A stretch of 7,675 nucleotides of DNA from Candidatus Arcticimaribacter sp. UBA7428 (GCA_002477625.1 DLQQ01000081.1:5267-12941), one strand, 5' to 3'; positions 1-6,119 are shown, counted from the first letter of the stretch. Notes: a model not told the origin generated them from the letters alone. Made by a program: numbers and translations.

Positions 1-69
1 CTCGATGGTTATGCACTACCCAAACTCCTTGAACGCTATCCGTATGCACGACCAAAAACGCAAGAATAA
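1..69 (+). CDS. C-terminal fragment of an unidentified protein (5' end outside window)
   Basis: An open frame enters from the left edge and ends at TAA (67-69) after 22 codons. The visible tail begins LDGYALPKLLERYPYAR and is hydrophilic and basic near its end. The final A of its stop codon is the first base of the next gene's ATG (TAATG), which suggests translational coupling and a shared transcript with the O-methyltransferase. The frame has no internal stop and the overlap is typical of real operon junctions, so I take it as a genuine gene end. The fragment is too short for me to name a family. Confidence 0.6.
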   Translation, partial: LDGYALPKLLERYPYARPKTQE

Positions 70-710
70 TGGATTTTATCAGTGAAGAGCTTCTCGACTA
101 TGTGACCAAAAACTCACATGATGAACCTGAAATTTTGAAAGAACTAACTCGAGAGACTTACCAAAAAGTTCTTTTACCGAGAATGTTGAGCGGGACTCTA
201 CAGGGTCGTTTTTTGAGTATGCTTTCAAAATTAACAAGTCCCACAAGAATTTTAGAAATCGGAACCTATACCGGCTATGCAACCTTATGTTTGGCTGAAG
301 GCCTGGTTAAAGGCGGCTCTATAGACACTGTTGACAAAAATGAAGAATTATTTGATTTTCAAAGAAAATACTTTGATCGATCGGGCTATGGTTCGCAAAT
401 TGAGCAACACCTGGGCAATGCAATCGACATCATTCCAAAACTCAAATCGGGATATGACCTAGTTTTTTTGGATGCAGACAAAACAAATTATCTCAATTAC
501 TATGAGCTAGTACTTCCCAAAATGAATGCTGGGGGAGTGATTTTATCAGACAATGTATTGTGGAGTGGCAAGGTAGTTAAGCAAGTAAACCCAAAAGACA
601 AGGATACACAAGTACTACAAGAATTCAATCGCCTCCTAGCTAGCGACCCAAGAATAGAAAGCGTTTTACTTCCTTTACGAGATGGCTTGACATTGAGTCG
701 TGTTCGTTAA
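69..710 (+). CDS. class I SAM-dependent O-methyltransferase (Methyltransf_3 / COMT-like)
   Basis: This 213-residue protein has the usual length and layout of the bacterial catechol/caffeoyl-CoA-type O-methyltransferases, soluble enzymes that move a methyl group from S-adenosylmethionine to a hydroxyl, usually with a divalent metal. A helical N-terminus (about 1-55) is followed by SAM motif I, LEIGTYTGYA (62-71), and the acidic strand end TVDKNEE (87-93). The metal-site signatures follow: LDADK (134-138, with D135 and D137) and SDN (160-162). The C-terminal LPLRDGLTLSRVR matches the family's usual closing strand. The gene begins one base inside the stop of the preceding gene (TAATG), so it is probably its operon partner. 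Its TAA stop lies in a TTAA that also holds the stop of the convergent tatA. The physiological substrate cannot be read from the sequence. Confidence 0.9.
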   Translation: MDFISEELLDYVTKNSHDEPEILKELTRETYQKVLLPRMLSGTLQGRFLSMLSKLTSPTRILEIGTYTGYATLCLAEGLVKGGSIDTVDKNEELFDFQRKYFDRSGYGSQIEQHLGNAIDIIPKLKSGYDLVFLDADKTNYLNYYELVLPKMNAGGVILSDNVLWSGKVVKQVNPKDKDTQVLQEFNRLLASDPRIESVLLPLRDGLTLSRVR

Positions 711-976
711 AGTTTCCTTTTGATTGATCCCGTAATTTTATCGAAATCGTCTTTGACTTGATCAATTTCTTTGGTCAATTCTGAAGTAATGGATTTAGAA
801 GGGTCAATTTCCGCAGACTTTTGAATCTCTGTTTTAATTTCATTCGTTGCATTACGTACTTGAGTCATTCCTTTTGCCAATCCTCTAGCAATGGAAGGGA
901 TTTTATCTGCACCAAATATTAAAAGCACAATGAAGAAAACAAATACTATTTCTGCACCGCTGATGAATGTAAACAT
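707..976 (-). CDS. tatA: Sec-independent protein translocase subunit TatA/TatE
   Basis: This 89-residue protein has the TatA architecture: a very short N-terminus, one transmembrane helix (about 7-21, GAEIVFVFFIVLLIF), the hinge FG (21-22), an amphipathic helix (about 24-45, ADKIPSIARGLAKGMTQVRNA), and a charged, probably coiled cytoplasmic tail (about 46-89). TatA oligomers form the membrane passage for folded proteins delivered by TatC (and TatB where present). No tatC or tatB is visible here, so the partner must lie elsewhere. The ATG at 976-974 sits about 15 bases after a good Bacteroidota-type -7 box, which supports the start. The end overlaps the O-methyltransferase by four bases in convergent orientation. 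TatB is an alternative, but the short length and the FG plus ARGLAKGM region favour TatA/E. Confidence 0.93.
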   Translation of the reverse strand: MFTFISGAEIVFVFFIVLLIFGADKIPSIARGLAKGMTQVRNATNEIKTEIQKSAEIDPSKSITSELTKEIDQVKDDFDKITGSIKRKL

Positions 977-990
977 CTTCTAGTTTTTTA

Positions 991-998
991 CAAATATA
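991..998 (-). promoter_or_regulatory. candidate -7 box of the tatA promoter
   Basis: On the minus strand the sequence TATATTTG is a perfect match to the Bacteroidota -7 consensus TAnnTTTG. It ends 14 bases before the tatA start codon, implying a leader of roughly ten bases. No convincing -33 TTG is found at the usual spacing: that region falls inside the terminator hairpin of the upstream peptidase gene, where only a weak GTTTT is present. The position directly after a terminator supports tatA having its own promoter. Confidence 0.5.
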
Positions 999-1006
999 CA
1001 GTCAAT

Positions 1007-1037
1007 AAAAAAGCAGCTAAAACTTTTAGCTGCTTTT
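1007..1037 (-). terminator. intrinsic terminator after the M1 peptidase gene, possibly bidirectional
   Basis: Perfect inverted repeat: AAAAGCAGCTAAAA (1009-1022), a single central C, and TTTTAGCTGCTTTT (1024-1037). The GC-containing core is GCAGC/GCTGC. Read on the minus strand, the stem is followed by six T (1012-1007), the form of a rho-independent terminator placed 12 bases after the stop codon of the M1 peptidase gene. On the plus strand the stem is followed by TTTTATTATTTT, so it could also stop transcripts that run out of the O-methyltransferase gene through tatA in the antisense direction. The region is AT-rich, so the real hairpin loop would be a few bases rather than one. Confidence 0.85.
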
Positions 1038-1049
1038 ATTATTTTGACT

Positions 1050-3311
1050 TTATCCTTTTACAGTTTCCTTGAACTTGTCAAAGTCGGTTTTAACTTCTTC
1101 TTTTGGCCACGCATTATTTGATAAATCAACATCTGCTGTTTCAGCATTTGGATCTATCGTTATGCCTATGATTTCTTTATCCGAGGTAAGCATTTTCTTT
1201 ACTGATTGGTCATTCTTGCGCCAAACTTGTACAGGATAAGTAACCAACTCCTTTGTACCATCTGCATAAGCATACTCAACAATAATTGGCATTACAATTC
1301 CACCGGGCTTCTCAAATTCGATTTCATAAAAGAATTTGGGTAAGGTTTTGCCAGCAAGATCTTCACTATTCTCAGCTAGATAATTTTTTAAGACATCCGA
1401 ATTAATCTCTGGGCTATCCAACTCTTCTGTAAATTCTTCTGAATCTTCTGCAAGCATGAATACCATGGGAGGAAGCTCATCTACTGTCATTCCATAACTA
1501 CTAACCAATTCTTTAACTTCTTGTGTTGGGTTTGGTGAAATGCGGTAGCGTTTAACCGACTTTAACCCTATATCAACAACATCAGTCGAGTAAAACCATC
1601 CCCTCCAAAACCAATCCAAATCTACAGCAGAAGCATCTTCCATTGTTCTAAAGAAATCTTCAGGTGTAGGATGCTTAAACATCCAACGCTGTGCATAGGT
1701 TTTAAAAGCATAATCGAATAGTTCTTTCCCCATAATCGTTTCTCTCAAAATATTGAGAGCAGTTGCAGGTTTCCCGTAAGCATTGGGTCCTAACTGATAT
1801 ACGTTTTCTGGATTCGACATAATTGGACTGATGAAATCCTGATCCCCAGACATATATCGAACAATCTTCGAAGGGTCGCCTCTTCTTGAGGGATAATCGG
1901 TTTCAAACTCTTGTTCTGTTAAATATTGCATAAACGTATCTAAGCCTTCATCCATCCATCCCCACTGACGTTCATCTGAGTTTACAATCATCGGGAAATA
2001 GTTATGTCCAACTTCATGAATGATGACGCTAATCATTCCGTATTTTACGCGGTCAGAATAAGTTCCATCTTCATTGGGTCTCCCATAATTCCAGCAAATC
2101 ATAGGGTATTCCATCCCTTGGTTTTTGGCATGAACAGAAACTGCTTTGGGGTAGGGATAGTCAAATGTATATTTTGAATAAACTTCTAAGGAGTGTGCAA
2201 CTACTTTGGTGGAATACTCTTCCCATAATGGATTTCCTTCCTTAGGATAAAGAGAAGCTGCAATTACGTTTTGATTTCCCGCTTTTACAGCCATCATATC
2301 CCAAATAAAACGTCTCGAGGTTGCAAACCCGAAGTCACGTACATTTTCAGCTACAAACTTCCATGTACTTTTTTTAGTTGCTTTGGTTGCTTCTTTTGCT
2401 TCAGCTTCTTCCTGGGTTACAATAAAAACAGGCTCATCGAAGGTATTTAATGCTTTTTTATAGCGTTGAAACTCTGTTCGAGAAAGGACCTCTTTTGGGT
2501 TTTGCAACTCTCCTGTAGCCTCCATAATGTGATCTTCTGGAACGGTAATGTTCACCTCATAATTTCCAAAATTTAATGCGAACTCACCATTGCCCCAGAA
2601 CTGATAGTTCTGCCAGCCTTCAACATCGTTATATACAGCCAACCTGGGAAAGAATTGTGCTATTACGTAGGCTCTGTTGTCGTCTTCAGGGAAAAACTCG
2701 TATCCAGAACGGGCTCTGTCTGTAACGTGGTTATTTAAATTATACCACCATTTGATTGAGAACACATATTGTGCTCCACTTTTTAAAGGAGTAGGAAGAT
2801 CAACCCGCATCATGGTTTGATTTATGATATAGCGAAGAGGTTTCCCGTTTGCATCTTTAACATGTTGTATGTTAAATCCACCGTCAAAGGGTTCATCCAT
2901 TGCCTCATCAACAAAACTTTCAACCCTTTTTAAAGGAGAGATGCCTGAGGCATTTTTCTCTAAAGCGGGAGCGTCTTTTGTTCGAATGTTCTGATCCAAT
3001 TGAACCCAAAAATATGCAAGTTCATCTGGAGAATTATTTGTGTAAGTAATGGTTTCTTCTCCGTAAAGCTTGGTGTTTTCGTCATCCAATTCGATGTCCA
3101 TGATATAATCTACTTGCTGCTGATAGTAATCGACACCAGGGGCTCCAGAAGCCGTTCTAAATCGGTTTGGAGTAGCAAACTCTTCATAAAGTTGCTTGAA
3201 GTTATTGTTGTTTTTGTGACCAGCTTGCGTTTTTGTTGGGGCTTCTTCTTGAGCGACAAGAGTAGCGGAAGAAATAAAAACAATAGCGAAAAATGAAAAA
3301 ATATGTCTCAT
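1050..3311 (-). CDS. secreted M1-family zinc metallopeptidase
   Basis: This 753-residue gluzincin begins with a signal peptide (MRHIFSFFAIVFISSATLVA, probable cleavage before Q21) and has no lipobox cysteine, so it should be exported to the periplasm or beyond. An all-beta N-terminal domain (about 60-300) is followed by the thermolysin-like catalytic domain with HEVGH (432-436) and WMDEG, giving the zinc ligands H432, H436 and E455 with the family's 18-residue spacing. E433 is the catalytic base. Y512 in AYGKPA is the likely transition-state tyrosine. The GAMEN exopeptidase motif is replaced by QGMEY(P) (398-403): the glutamate stays, the asparagine is tyrosine. A charged low-complexity insert (EEAEAKEATKATKK, about 301-314) precedes the catalytic domain. 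The C-terminal beta domain ends with IDPNAETADVDLSNNAWP (719-736), typical of Bacteroidota members. It is the last gene of the minus-strand locus, 49 bases after the DUF6702-type gene, and is followed by a strong terminator. Substrate unknown. Confidence 0.93.
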   Translation of the reverse strand: MRHIFSFFAIVFISSATLVAQEEAPTKTQAGHKNNNNFKQLYEEFATPNRFRTASGAPGVDYYQQQVDYIMDIELDDENTKLYGEETITYTNNSPDELAYFWVQLDQNIRTKDAPALEKNASGISPLKRVESFVDEAMDEPFDGGFNIQHVKDANGKPLRYIINQTMMRVDLPTPLKSGAQYVFSIKWWYNLNNHVTDRARSGYEFFPEDDNRAYVIAQFFPRLAVYNDVEGWQNYQFWGNGEFALNFGNYEVNITVPEDHIMEATGELQNPKEVLSRTEFQRYKKALNTFDEPVFIVTQEEAEAKEATKATKKSTWKFVAENVRDFGFATSRRFIWDMMAVKAGNQNVIAASLYPKEGNPLWEEYSTKVVAHSLEVYSKYTFDYPYPKAVSVHAKNQGMEYPMICWNYGRPNEDGTYSDRVKYGMISVIIHEVGHNYFPMIVNSDERQWGWMDEGLDTFMQYLTEQEFETDYPSRRGDPSKIVRYMSGDQDFISPIMSNPENVYQLGPNAYGKPATALNILRETIMGKELFDYAFKTYAQRWMFKHPTPEDFFRTMEDASAVDLDWFWRGWFYSTDVVDIGLKSVKRYRISPNPTQEVKELVSSYGMTVDELPPMVFMLAEDSEEFTEELDSPEINSDVLKNYLAENSEDLAGKTLPKFFYEIEFEKPGGIVMPIIVEYAYADGTKELVTYPVQVWRKNDQSVKKMLTSDKEIIGITIDPNAETADVDLSNNAWPKEEVKTDFDKFKETVKG

Positions 3312-3360
3312 AAGTAATTGATAAGATTTAATTTTATTGTAAAGTAGCTTTTTTTTTAAA

Positions 3361-3873
3361 TTAATGTGCCCAAAATTGTGCTAAAATTGTTTTGGAAGCA
3401 TCCATTAGAAAACTCTTTTTTGTATTTGTAGTTTTTAAATGAACTATATTTTGCTGCCCCGTCCGAAAGGGAATCAAGATTGTATTGCGGATTTCATAAC
3501 TTGAAGGAGGGTGCAGCACTGTCGCTTCTGCAAAGATTAGAATTTGATCATCGTTATATTGTCTCCCAATATAGTCGAGTGCAACTTTTTTTTTGTCAAA
3601 AAATAAATTAAAGTTATTTTCAAAAAAAAGCTGAACTAAGGAATCAATTGTTGCAGCTTCTATATCGGGTTGAAGTTGGATTTTATCCTCGGTTTGCGCA
3701 TTAAAATAAGCCTCTATATCGTCAATAAAAATTCGGGTAGTCACTTGTAATTGCTGCTTATCTTCAACATAAACGACCTCTGTACTGGAAACATAATAGT
3801 CGTGAAGGCTACTTGAACTACTCAAGAAGGTAACAATAAAAAACAAAATGGAGACGGCTCTAATCTGGTACAT
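3361..3873 (-). CDS. DUF6702-type small secreted protein
   Basis: I resolve this as a protein of 170 residues starting MYQIRAVSILFF (ATG at 3873-3871). A longer frame opens at 3897 (MPKFTPKP), but that would add a charged stretch before the signal sequence and raise the overlap with the upstream gene from 14 to 38 bases. The N-terminus is a hydrophobic export signal (about 1-20, ending SSSSS). Then comes HDYYVSSTEVVYVEDKQQ, a strand, and VTTRIFIDDIEAYF. This H-x-YVS start plus the (R)IF-x-DD-(I/L)E motif is how I recognise the Bacteroidota DUF6702 family, whose biochemical role is not known to me. The rest alternates predicted strands with a helix. Lying between the paralogous CarboxypepD_reg-like proteins and the M1 peptidase, it is probably an exported partner of one of them. 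Family assignment is from memory of the motif, not a search. Confidence 0.78.
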   Translation of the reverse strand: MYQIRAVSILFFIVTFLSSSSSLHDYYVSSTEVVYVEDKQQLQVTTRIFIDDIEAYFNAQTEDKIQLQPDIEAATIDSLVQLFFENNFNLFFDKKKVALDYIGRQYNDDQILIFAEATVLHPPSSYEIRNTILIPFRTGQQNIVHLKTTNTKKSFLMDASKTILAQFWAH

Positions 3874-4642
3874 TGGTTTGGGTGTAAATTTTGGCATAGT
3901 CCGAAAACGTTTGTACTATTTCCTGGTGCCTGCTTTGATTGAATAATTGAAGTAATGTTGTGTTTTCACTACACCCCAATACAAAATCATAGACTTGCTC
4001 AGGTTCCAAATTATAATTTTCAGAAAAGAAATATAAGCCATAAAACTCGATAATCTTCAACATCGTTTTAAATTCTTTGTCTTGTTTACGTTTCAATTTT
4101 AATTTTCTATAGTAGCCGGAAACGTACTTATAAACTGCTTCAACATCAACCCGAACTAAGGCTAAGTTGAGTGCCATCTCCTGAATTGAGGGGATGCGTT
4201 CTTTTCGCTGCCCTTTAAATCCTGGTATACCTACATCATAAAAATTTAAAGGTCTGGGGATGTTTGCATTGGTTATGTCTGAGGATAAGTTTCCGGATAA
4301 ATCGTGGGGTTTAACGATCACTTCATCGAGTTCATTAACAAAAGCTTCTAAATAAACTGTTATTAATTCTGAATCAAAAACCGACTGGCTAATCAGCAAC
4401 TCTTTGAATTTAAACTGAATTCCAGAAAATTGCAACCGTTCCCCTACCTGCACTGAAATTTCAAAATAACCATCGGCATCTGAAATGACCGCGTTTGCAC
4501 GGGAAGTATTCACCACATGAATTCCAGAAAGCGAGAGGCTTTCGTGGTGTAATTTACCTTGGAGCAACTTGAATTGTTGACTGTAAAGGGATCCACCTGA
4601 AAGGCAAATAAAAAAAGAAACAATGCAAAAACCTGTTTTCAC
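3860..4642 (-). CDS. secreted protein with CarboxypepD_reg-like domain (second of tandem pair)
   Basis: This 260-residue protein starts with GTG, not ATG: the GTG at 4642-4640 overlaps the preceding gene's TGA (GTGA), and no ATG lies close downstream. The first 21 residues form a signal peptide ending LYS before QQ. Residues about 25-103 form a beta-sandwich of the carboxypeptidase-regulatory-like type (LQGKL, then ISDADGYFEISVQVGERLQFSGIQFK), and LDEVIVKP (105-112) follows. The C-terminal half (about 130-260) is mostly helical, rich in K/R at 179-189 (RKLKLKRKQDK), with FFSENYNLEPE (205-215). It aligns along its whole length with the upstream neighbour. In TonB-dependent receptors this domain precedes the plug and barrel, but here neither follows and the length is intact, so it is a stand-alone protein rather than a truncated receptor. 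Function unknown; probably periplasmic or outer-membrane associated. Confidence 0.82.
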   Translation of the reverse strand: MKTGFCIVSFFICLSGGSLYSQQFKLLQGKLHHESLSLSGIHVVNTSRANAVISDADGYFEISVQVGERLQFSGIQFKFKELLISQSVFDSELITVYLEAFVNELDEVIVKPHDLSGNLSSDITNANIPRPLNFYDVGIPGFKGQRKERIPSIQEMALNLALVRVDVEAVYKYVSGYYRKLKLKRKQDKEFKTMLKIIEFYGLYFFSENYNLEPEQVYDFVLGCSENTTLLQLFNQSRHQEIVQTFSDYAKIYTQTNVPD

Positions 4643-5367
4643 CTAACTTGTGTCTTGTATTCCTGACTGGCTTTGACTAGGTAATCGATTAACTGGAACT
4701 CCATGTCTTTCTTAAACAGTTTTTGAGTGGGTAAAATACGATCCATTTCCATTAAAAAACCTTCTGCTTCTTCTGCGCTCAGTCCTAGGTCTTCAGTGAA
4801 AAAAGTAGTTTCAAAAAGGTAGGGAAGCACTTCGCTAGGAATTAATTTTTTCTCGGAATTCCCTTCGTTTTTAGACAACAAACGACCCAAAAGCTTGGCT
4901 ACATTTACAAAATTAAGACCATTTGCAAGTTGTCGATCATCGGCAGCTCTATTGATTAATTTGGTTGATTTATCTTGGGTATAATCAACACGCTTAAATT
5001 CTTCCTTTTTCATATCCAAGAACTTTTGCTGATTTTCTGGACCAACAACAACCTCATCCAAAATATTAATCCGTTCGTTTATAGAAACTACAATACGGTT
5101 TTTCTTAATCATTTCGGCAGTAACCTTTACCGTTCTAATTTTGTATTGTACCGATGAAAAAATAAGCTCATCTCCTACTCGAACTGGTATCTCGAACTCC
5201 CCTTCTCCGTTTGTAATTGTATTGAATTGGGCTGTATTATTAACCACATTTGCTGCAATCACATTACTGTTTCTATAAAGCAGGCGTCCTTTTATGGAGT
5301 TTCTGCTTTCTTGTCCAAAATTCAAATAAGAACAAAGGAGTGCCAAAAAAAGAAGTTTAGTCTTCAT
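4639..5367 (-). CDS. secreted protein with CarboxypepD_reg-like domain (first of tandem pair)
   Basis: This 242-residue protein is the first gene of the minus-strand locus. Residues 1-18 form a signal peptide with a typical flavobacterial end (NFG before QE). Residues about 24-100 are a carboxypeptidase-regulatory-like beta-sandwich: IKGRLLYRNSNV, then ITNGEGEFEIPVRVGDELIFS. The N-G-E-G-E-F turn corresponds to D-A-D-G-Y-F in its paralogue. LDEVVVGP (103-110) follows and resembles the segment before the plug of SusC-like receptors. The C-terminal half is helical and charged, with FFTEDLGLSAEE (189-200) matching FFSENYNLEPE of the next gene. Its TGA overlaps that gene's GTG start by three bases, indicating translational coupling. 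There is no beta-barrel. I cannot assign a biochemical role; a binding or assembly function for an exported complex with the M1 peptidase is inference from the operon. Confidence 0.82.
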   Translation of the reverse strand: MKTKLLFLALLCSYLNFGQESRNSIKGRLLYRNSNVIAANVVNNTAQFNTITNGEGEFEIPVRVGDELIFSSVQYKIRTVKVTAEMIKKNRIVVSINERINILDEVVVGPENQQKFLDMKKEEFKRVDYTQDKSTKLINRAADDRQLANGLNFVNVAKLLGRLLSKNEGNSEKKLIPSEVLPYLFETTFFTEDLGLSAEEAEGFLMEMDRILPTQKLFKKDMEFQLIDYLVKASQEYKTQVR

Positions 5368-5371
5368 TGTT

Positions 5372-5398
5372 TAAAAATAAAAATATAATTCCTACGAC
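5372..5398 (-). promoter_or_regulatory. candidate promoter of the four-gene M1 peptidase locus
   Basis: Upstream of the first gene the minus strand reads TTG (in CTTGG, about 5400-5398), then 19 bases, then TATTTTTA, one mismatch from TAnnTTTG. A second near-match, TATATTTT (5387-5380), lies inside that spacer. The two imply different transcription starts, the former almost leaderless. The region is so AT-rich that chance matches are likely, so only the general location is supported. Confidence 0.3.
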
Positions 5399-5404
5399 CA
5401 AGAA

Positions 5405-5444
5405 AAAGAGGTGTTAATATTACTGTTAAAGTAAGATCCTCTTT
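5405..5444. repeat. 7-bp inverted repeat between tRNA-Gly and the peptidase locus
   Basis: AAAGAGG (5405-5411) and CCTCTTT (5438-5444) are perfect inverted arms around a 26-base AT-rich loop. On the minus strand the hairpin would be followed by further T residues (CCTCTTTTTCTT), so it might weakly end transcripts coming from the tRNA side or act as a leader structure or operator for the downstream operon. The long loop makes a stable terminator doubtful. The loop also holds TGTTAA twice, 12 bases apart. Confidence 0.3.
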
Positions 5445-5471
5445 GAGCTTTATTCCCTTAAAAAAAGGCAT

Positions 5472-5479
5472 AAAAAAAG
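5472..5479 (-). terminator. T-run directly after tRNA-Gly, probable 3' trailer/terminator
   Basis: Immediately after the tRNA discriminator base the minus strand reads C followed by seven T (5478-5472). The stable acceptor/T-arm helix followed by a T-run can itself end transcription. A second T7 within CCTTTTTTTAAGG lies a few bases further on (5468-5456) but offers only a four-base stem. Confidence 0.35.
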
Positions 5480-5552
5480 AGCGAGAGACCGGGTTCGAAC
5501 CGGCGACATTCAGCTTGGAAGGCTGACGCTCTACCAACTGAGCTACTCTCGC
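5480..5552 (-). tRNA. tRNA-Gly (anticodon UCC)
   Basis: The minus strand folds into a complete 73-base cloverleaf. The acceptor stem GCGAGAG/CTCTCGC is perfect (5552-5546 with 5487-5481). The D arm is GCTC-AGTTGGTA-GAGC. The anticodon arm is TCAGC-CTTCCAA-GCTGA, giving anticodon TCC, which reads GGA and probably other GGN codons. A five-base variable loop (ATGTC) precedes the T arm GCCGG-TTCGAAC-CCGGT, whose first pair is G-U. The discriminator is U, as usual for glycine tRNAs. CCA is not encoded, so it must be added after transcription. The gene starts 26 bases after the stop of the GNAT gene on the same strand, so read-through co-transcription is possible. No other tRNA is adjacent, and no attachment-site duplication of its 3' end is visible in the window. 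Confidence 0.97.
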
Positions 5553-5578
5553 TTTTCAAATGCTAATATAGCACTTCT

Positions 5579-6004
5579 TTACAAATCTTTGAAAAAATGA
5601 TAGCCTAAGATTTTAAAACCTTGATTATAATAAAACTTATGCGAAGCCGTATTCTGCACATAGGTGTTGAGTTCTAAAGAATCACACCCCTTGGCTTTGC
5701 AATACTGAGCAATATATTCGAACATTGTATCGCCAAGACCTTGGCCCTGATATTGGGGTAGAATAAAAACATGATCCGGCTCGCAGCTCAATCCAGCATA
5801 ATGTCGGGTTTGAAACCAAAGACCACAAACACCAATCAGTTTTTCTTCGTATAACATGCCCAAGCACTCGTAGTTCTGAGTAAACATGGCTTCAAAACGA
5901 GAACGAAGAACCTCATCTGAGAATTTGTTATTAGTAAATTCTTGTATCAAAGGAATGATTCTTGAAATTGATTCTTTATCAAGAATTTGAAATTGAATGT
6001 CCAT
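5579..6004 (-). CDS. GNAT-family N-acetyltransferase
   Basis: This 141-residue protein is a compact, single-domain GNAT, a soluble enzyme that transfers an acetyl group from acetyl-CoA to an amine. The strand EEKLIGVCGLWFQ (53-65) precedes the core motif A, DHVFILPQYQGQGLGDTMFEYIAQYC (77-102), whose QGQGLG (86-91) is the pyrophosphate-binding loop in the Q/R-x-x-G-x-G/A form. Motif B follows: SLELNTYVQNTASHKFYYNQGFKILGY (109-135), including the helix and Y-x-x-x-GF element before the last strand. There is no signal peptide. The ATG at 6004-6002 fits the expected N-terminal strand (IQFQILDKESI). It is divergent from another GNAT gene across a 115-base gap and sits just upstream of tRNA-Gly. 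The acceptor substrate cannot be predicted. Confidence 0.88.
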   Translation of the reverse strand: MDIQFQILDKESISRIIPLIQEFTNNKFSDEVLRSRFEAMFTQNYECLGMLYEEKLIGVCGLWFQTRHYAGLSCEPDHVFILPQYQGQGLGDTMFEYIAQYCKAKGCDSLELNTYVQNTASHKFYYNQGFKILGYHFFKDL

Positions 6005-6091
6005 AATGCAAAAGATAAAGTGTGAAATTACAAAAAGAGAGATTCTTTTTCATTAACAAGTATAAATAAAGTAGTTCTCCTTTTGATTTTC

Positions 6092-6099
6092 TATTTTTA
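6092..6099 (+). promoter_or_regulatory. candidate -7 box for the GNAT / D,D-carboxypeptidase pair
   Basis: The 115-base gap between the divergent GNAT genes must hold promoters for both directions. On the plus strand TATTTTTA differs from TAnnTTTG in one base and lies 20 bases before the ATG at 6120, but no TTG is found at the expected distance upstream. On the minus strand TATCTTTTG (6020-6012) is an imperfect equivalent for the other gene. Neither is strong. Confidence 0.25.
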
Positions 6100-6119
6100 T
6101 AAAAAATGAATACTCCACA

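Noticed and set aside
3000..3296. 98-codon plus-strand frame opposite the start of the M1 peptidase gene
   Set aside because: It lies wholly antisense to a well-supported coding region including its signal peptide, and its translation is low-complexity (VVIVFVTSLRF-like, RGSRSRSKS) with no recognisable domain.
4975..5157. 60-codon plus-strand frame inside the first CarboxypepD_reg-like gene
   Set aside because: Antisense shadow of a conserved domain; hydrophobic and asparagine-rich translation with no family resemblance.
3860..5367. The two CarboxypepD_reg-like genes as broken pieces of a TonB-dependent receptor
   Set aside because: Both are complete, signal-peptide-bearing frames that align with each other to their ends, and no barrel remains lie between or after them.
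5480..5552. tRNA-Gly as an integration site for a mobile element
   Set aside because: No repeat of the tRNA 3' end, no integrase, and ordinary chromosomal-type genes on both sides.
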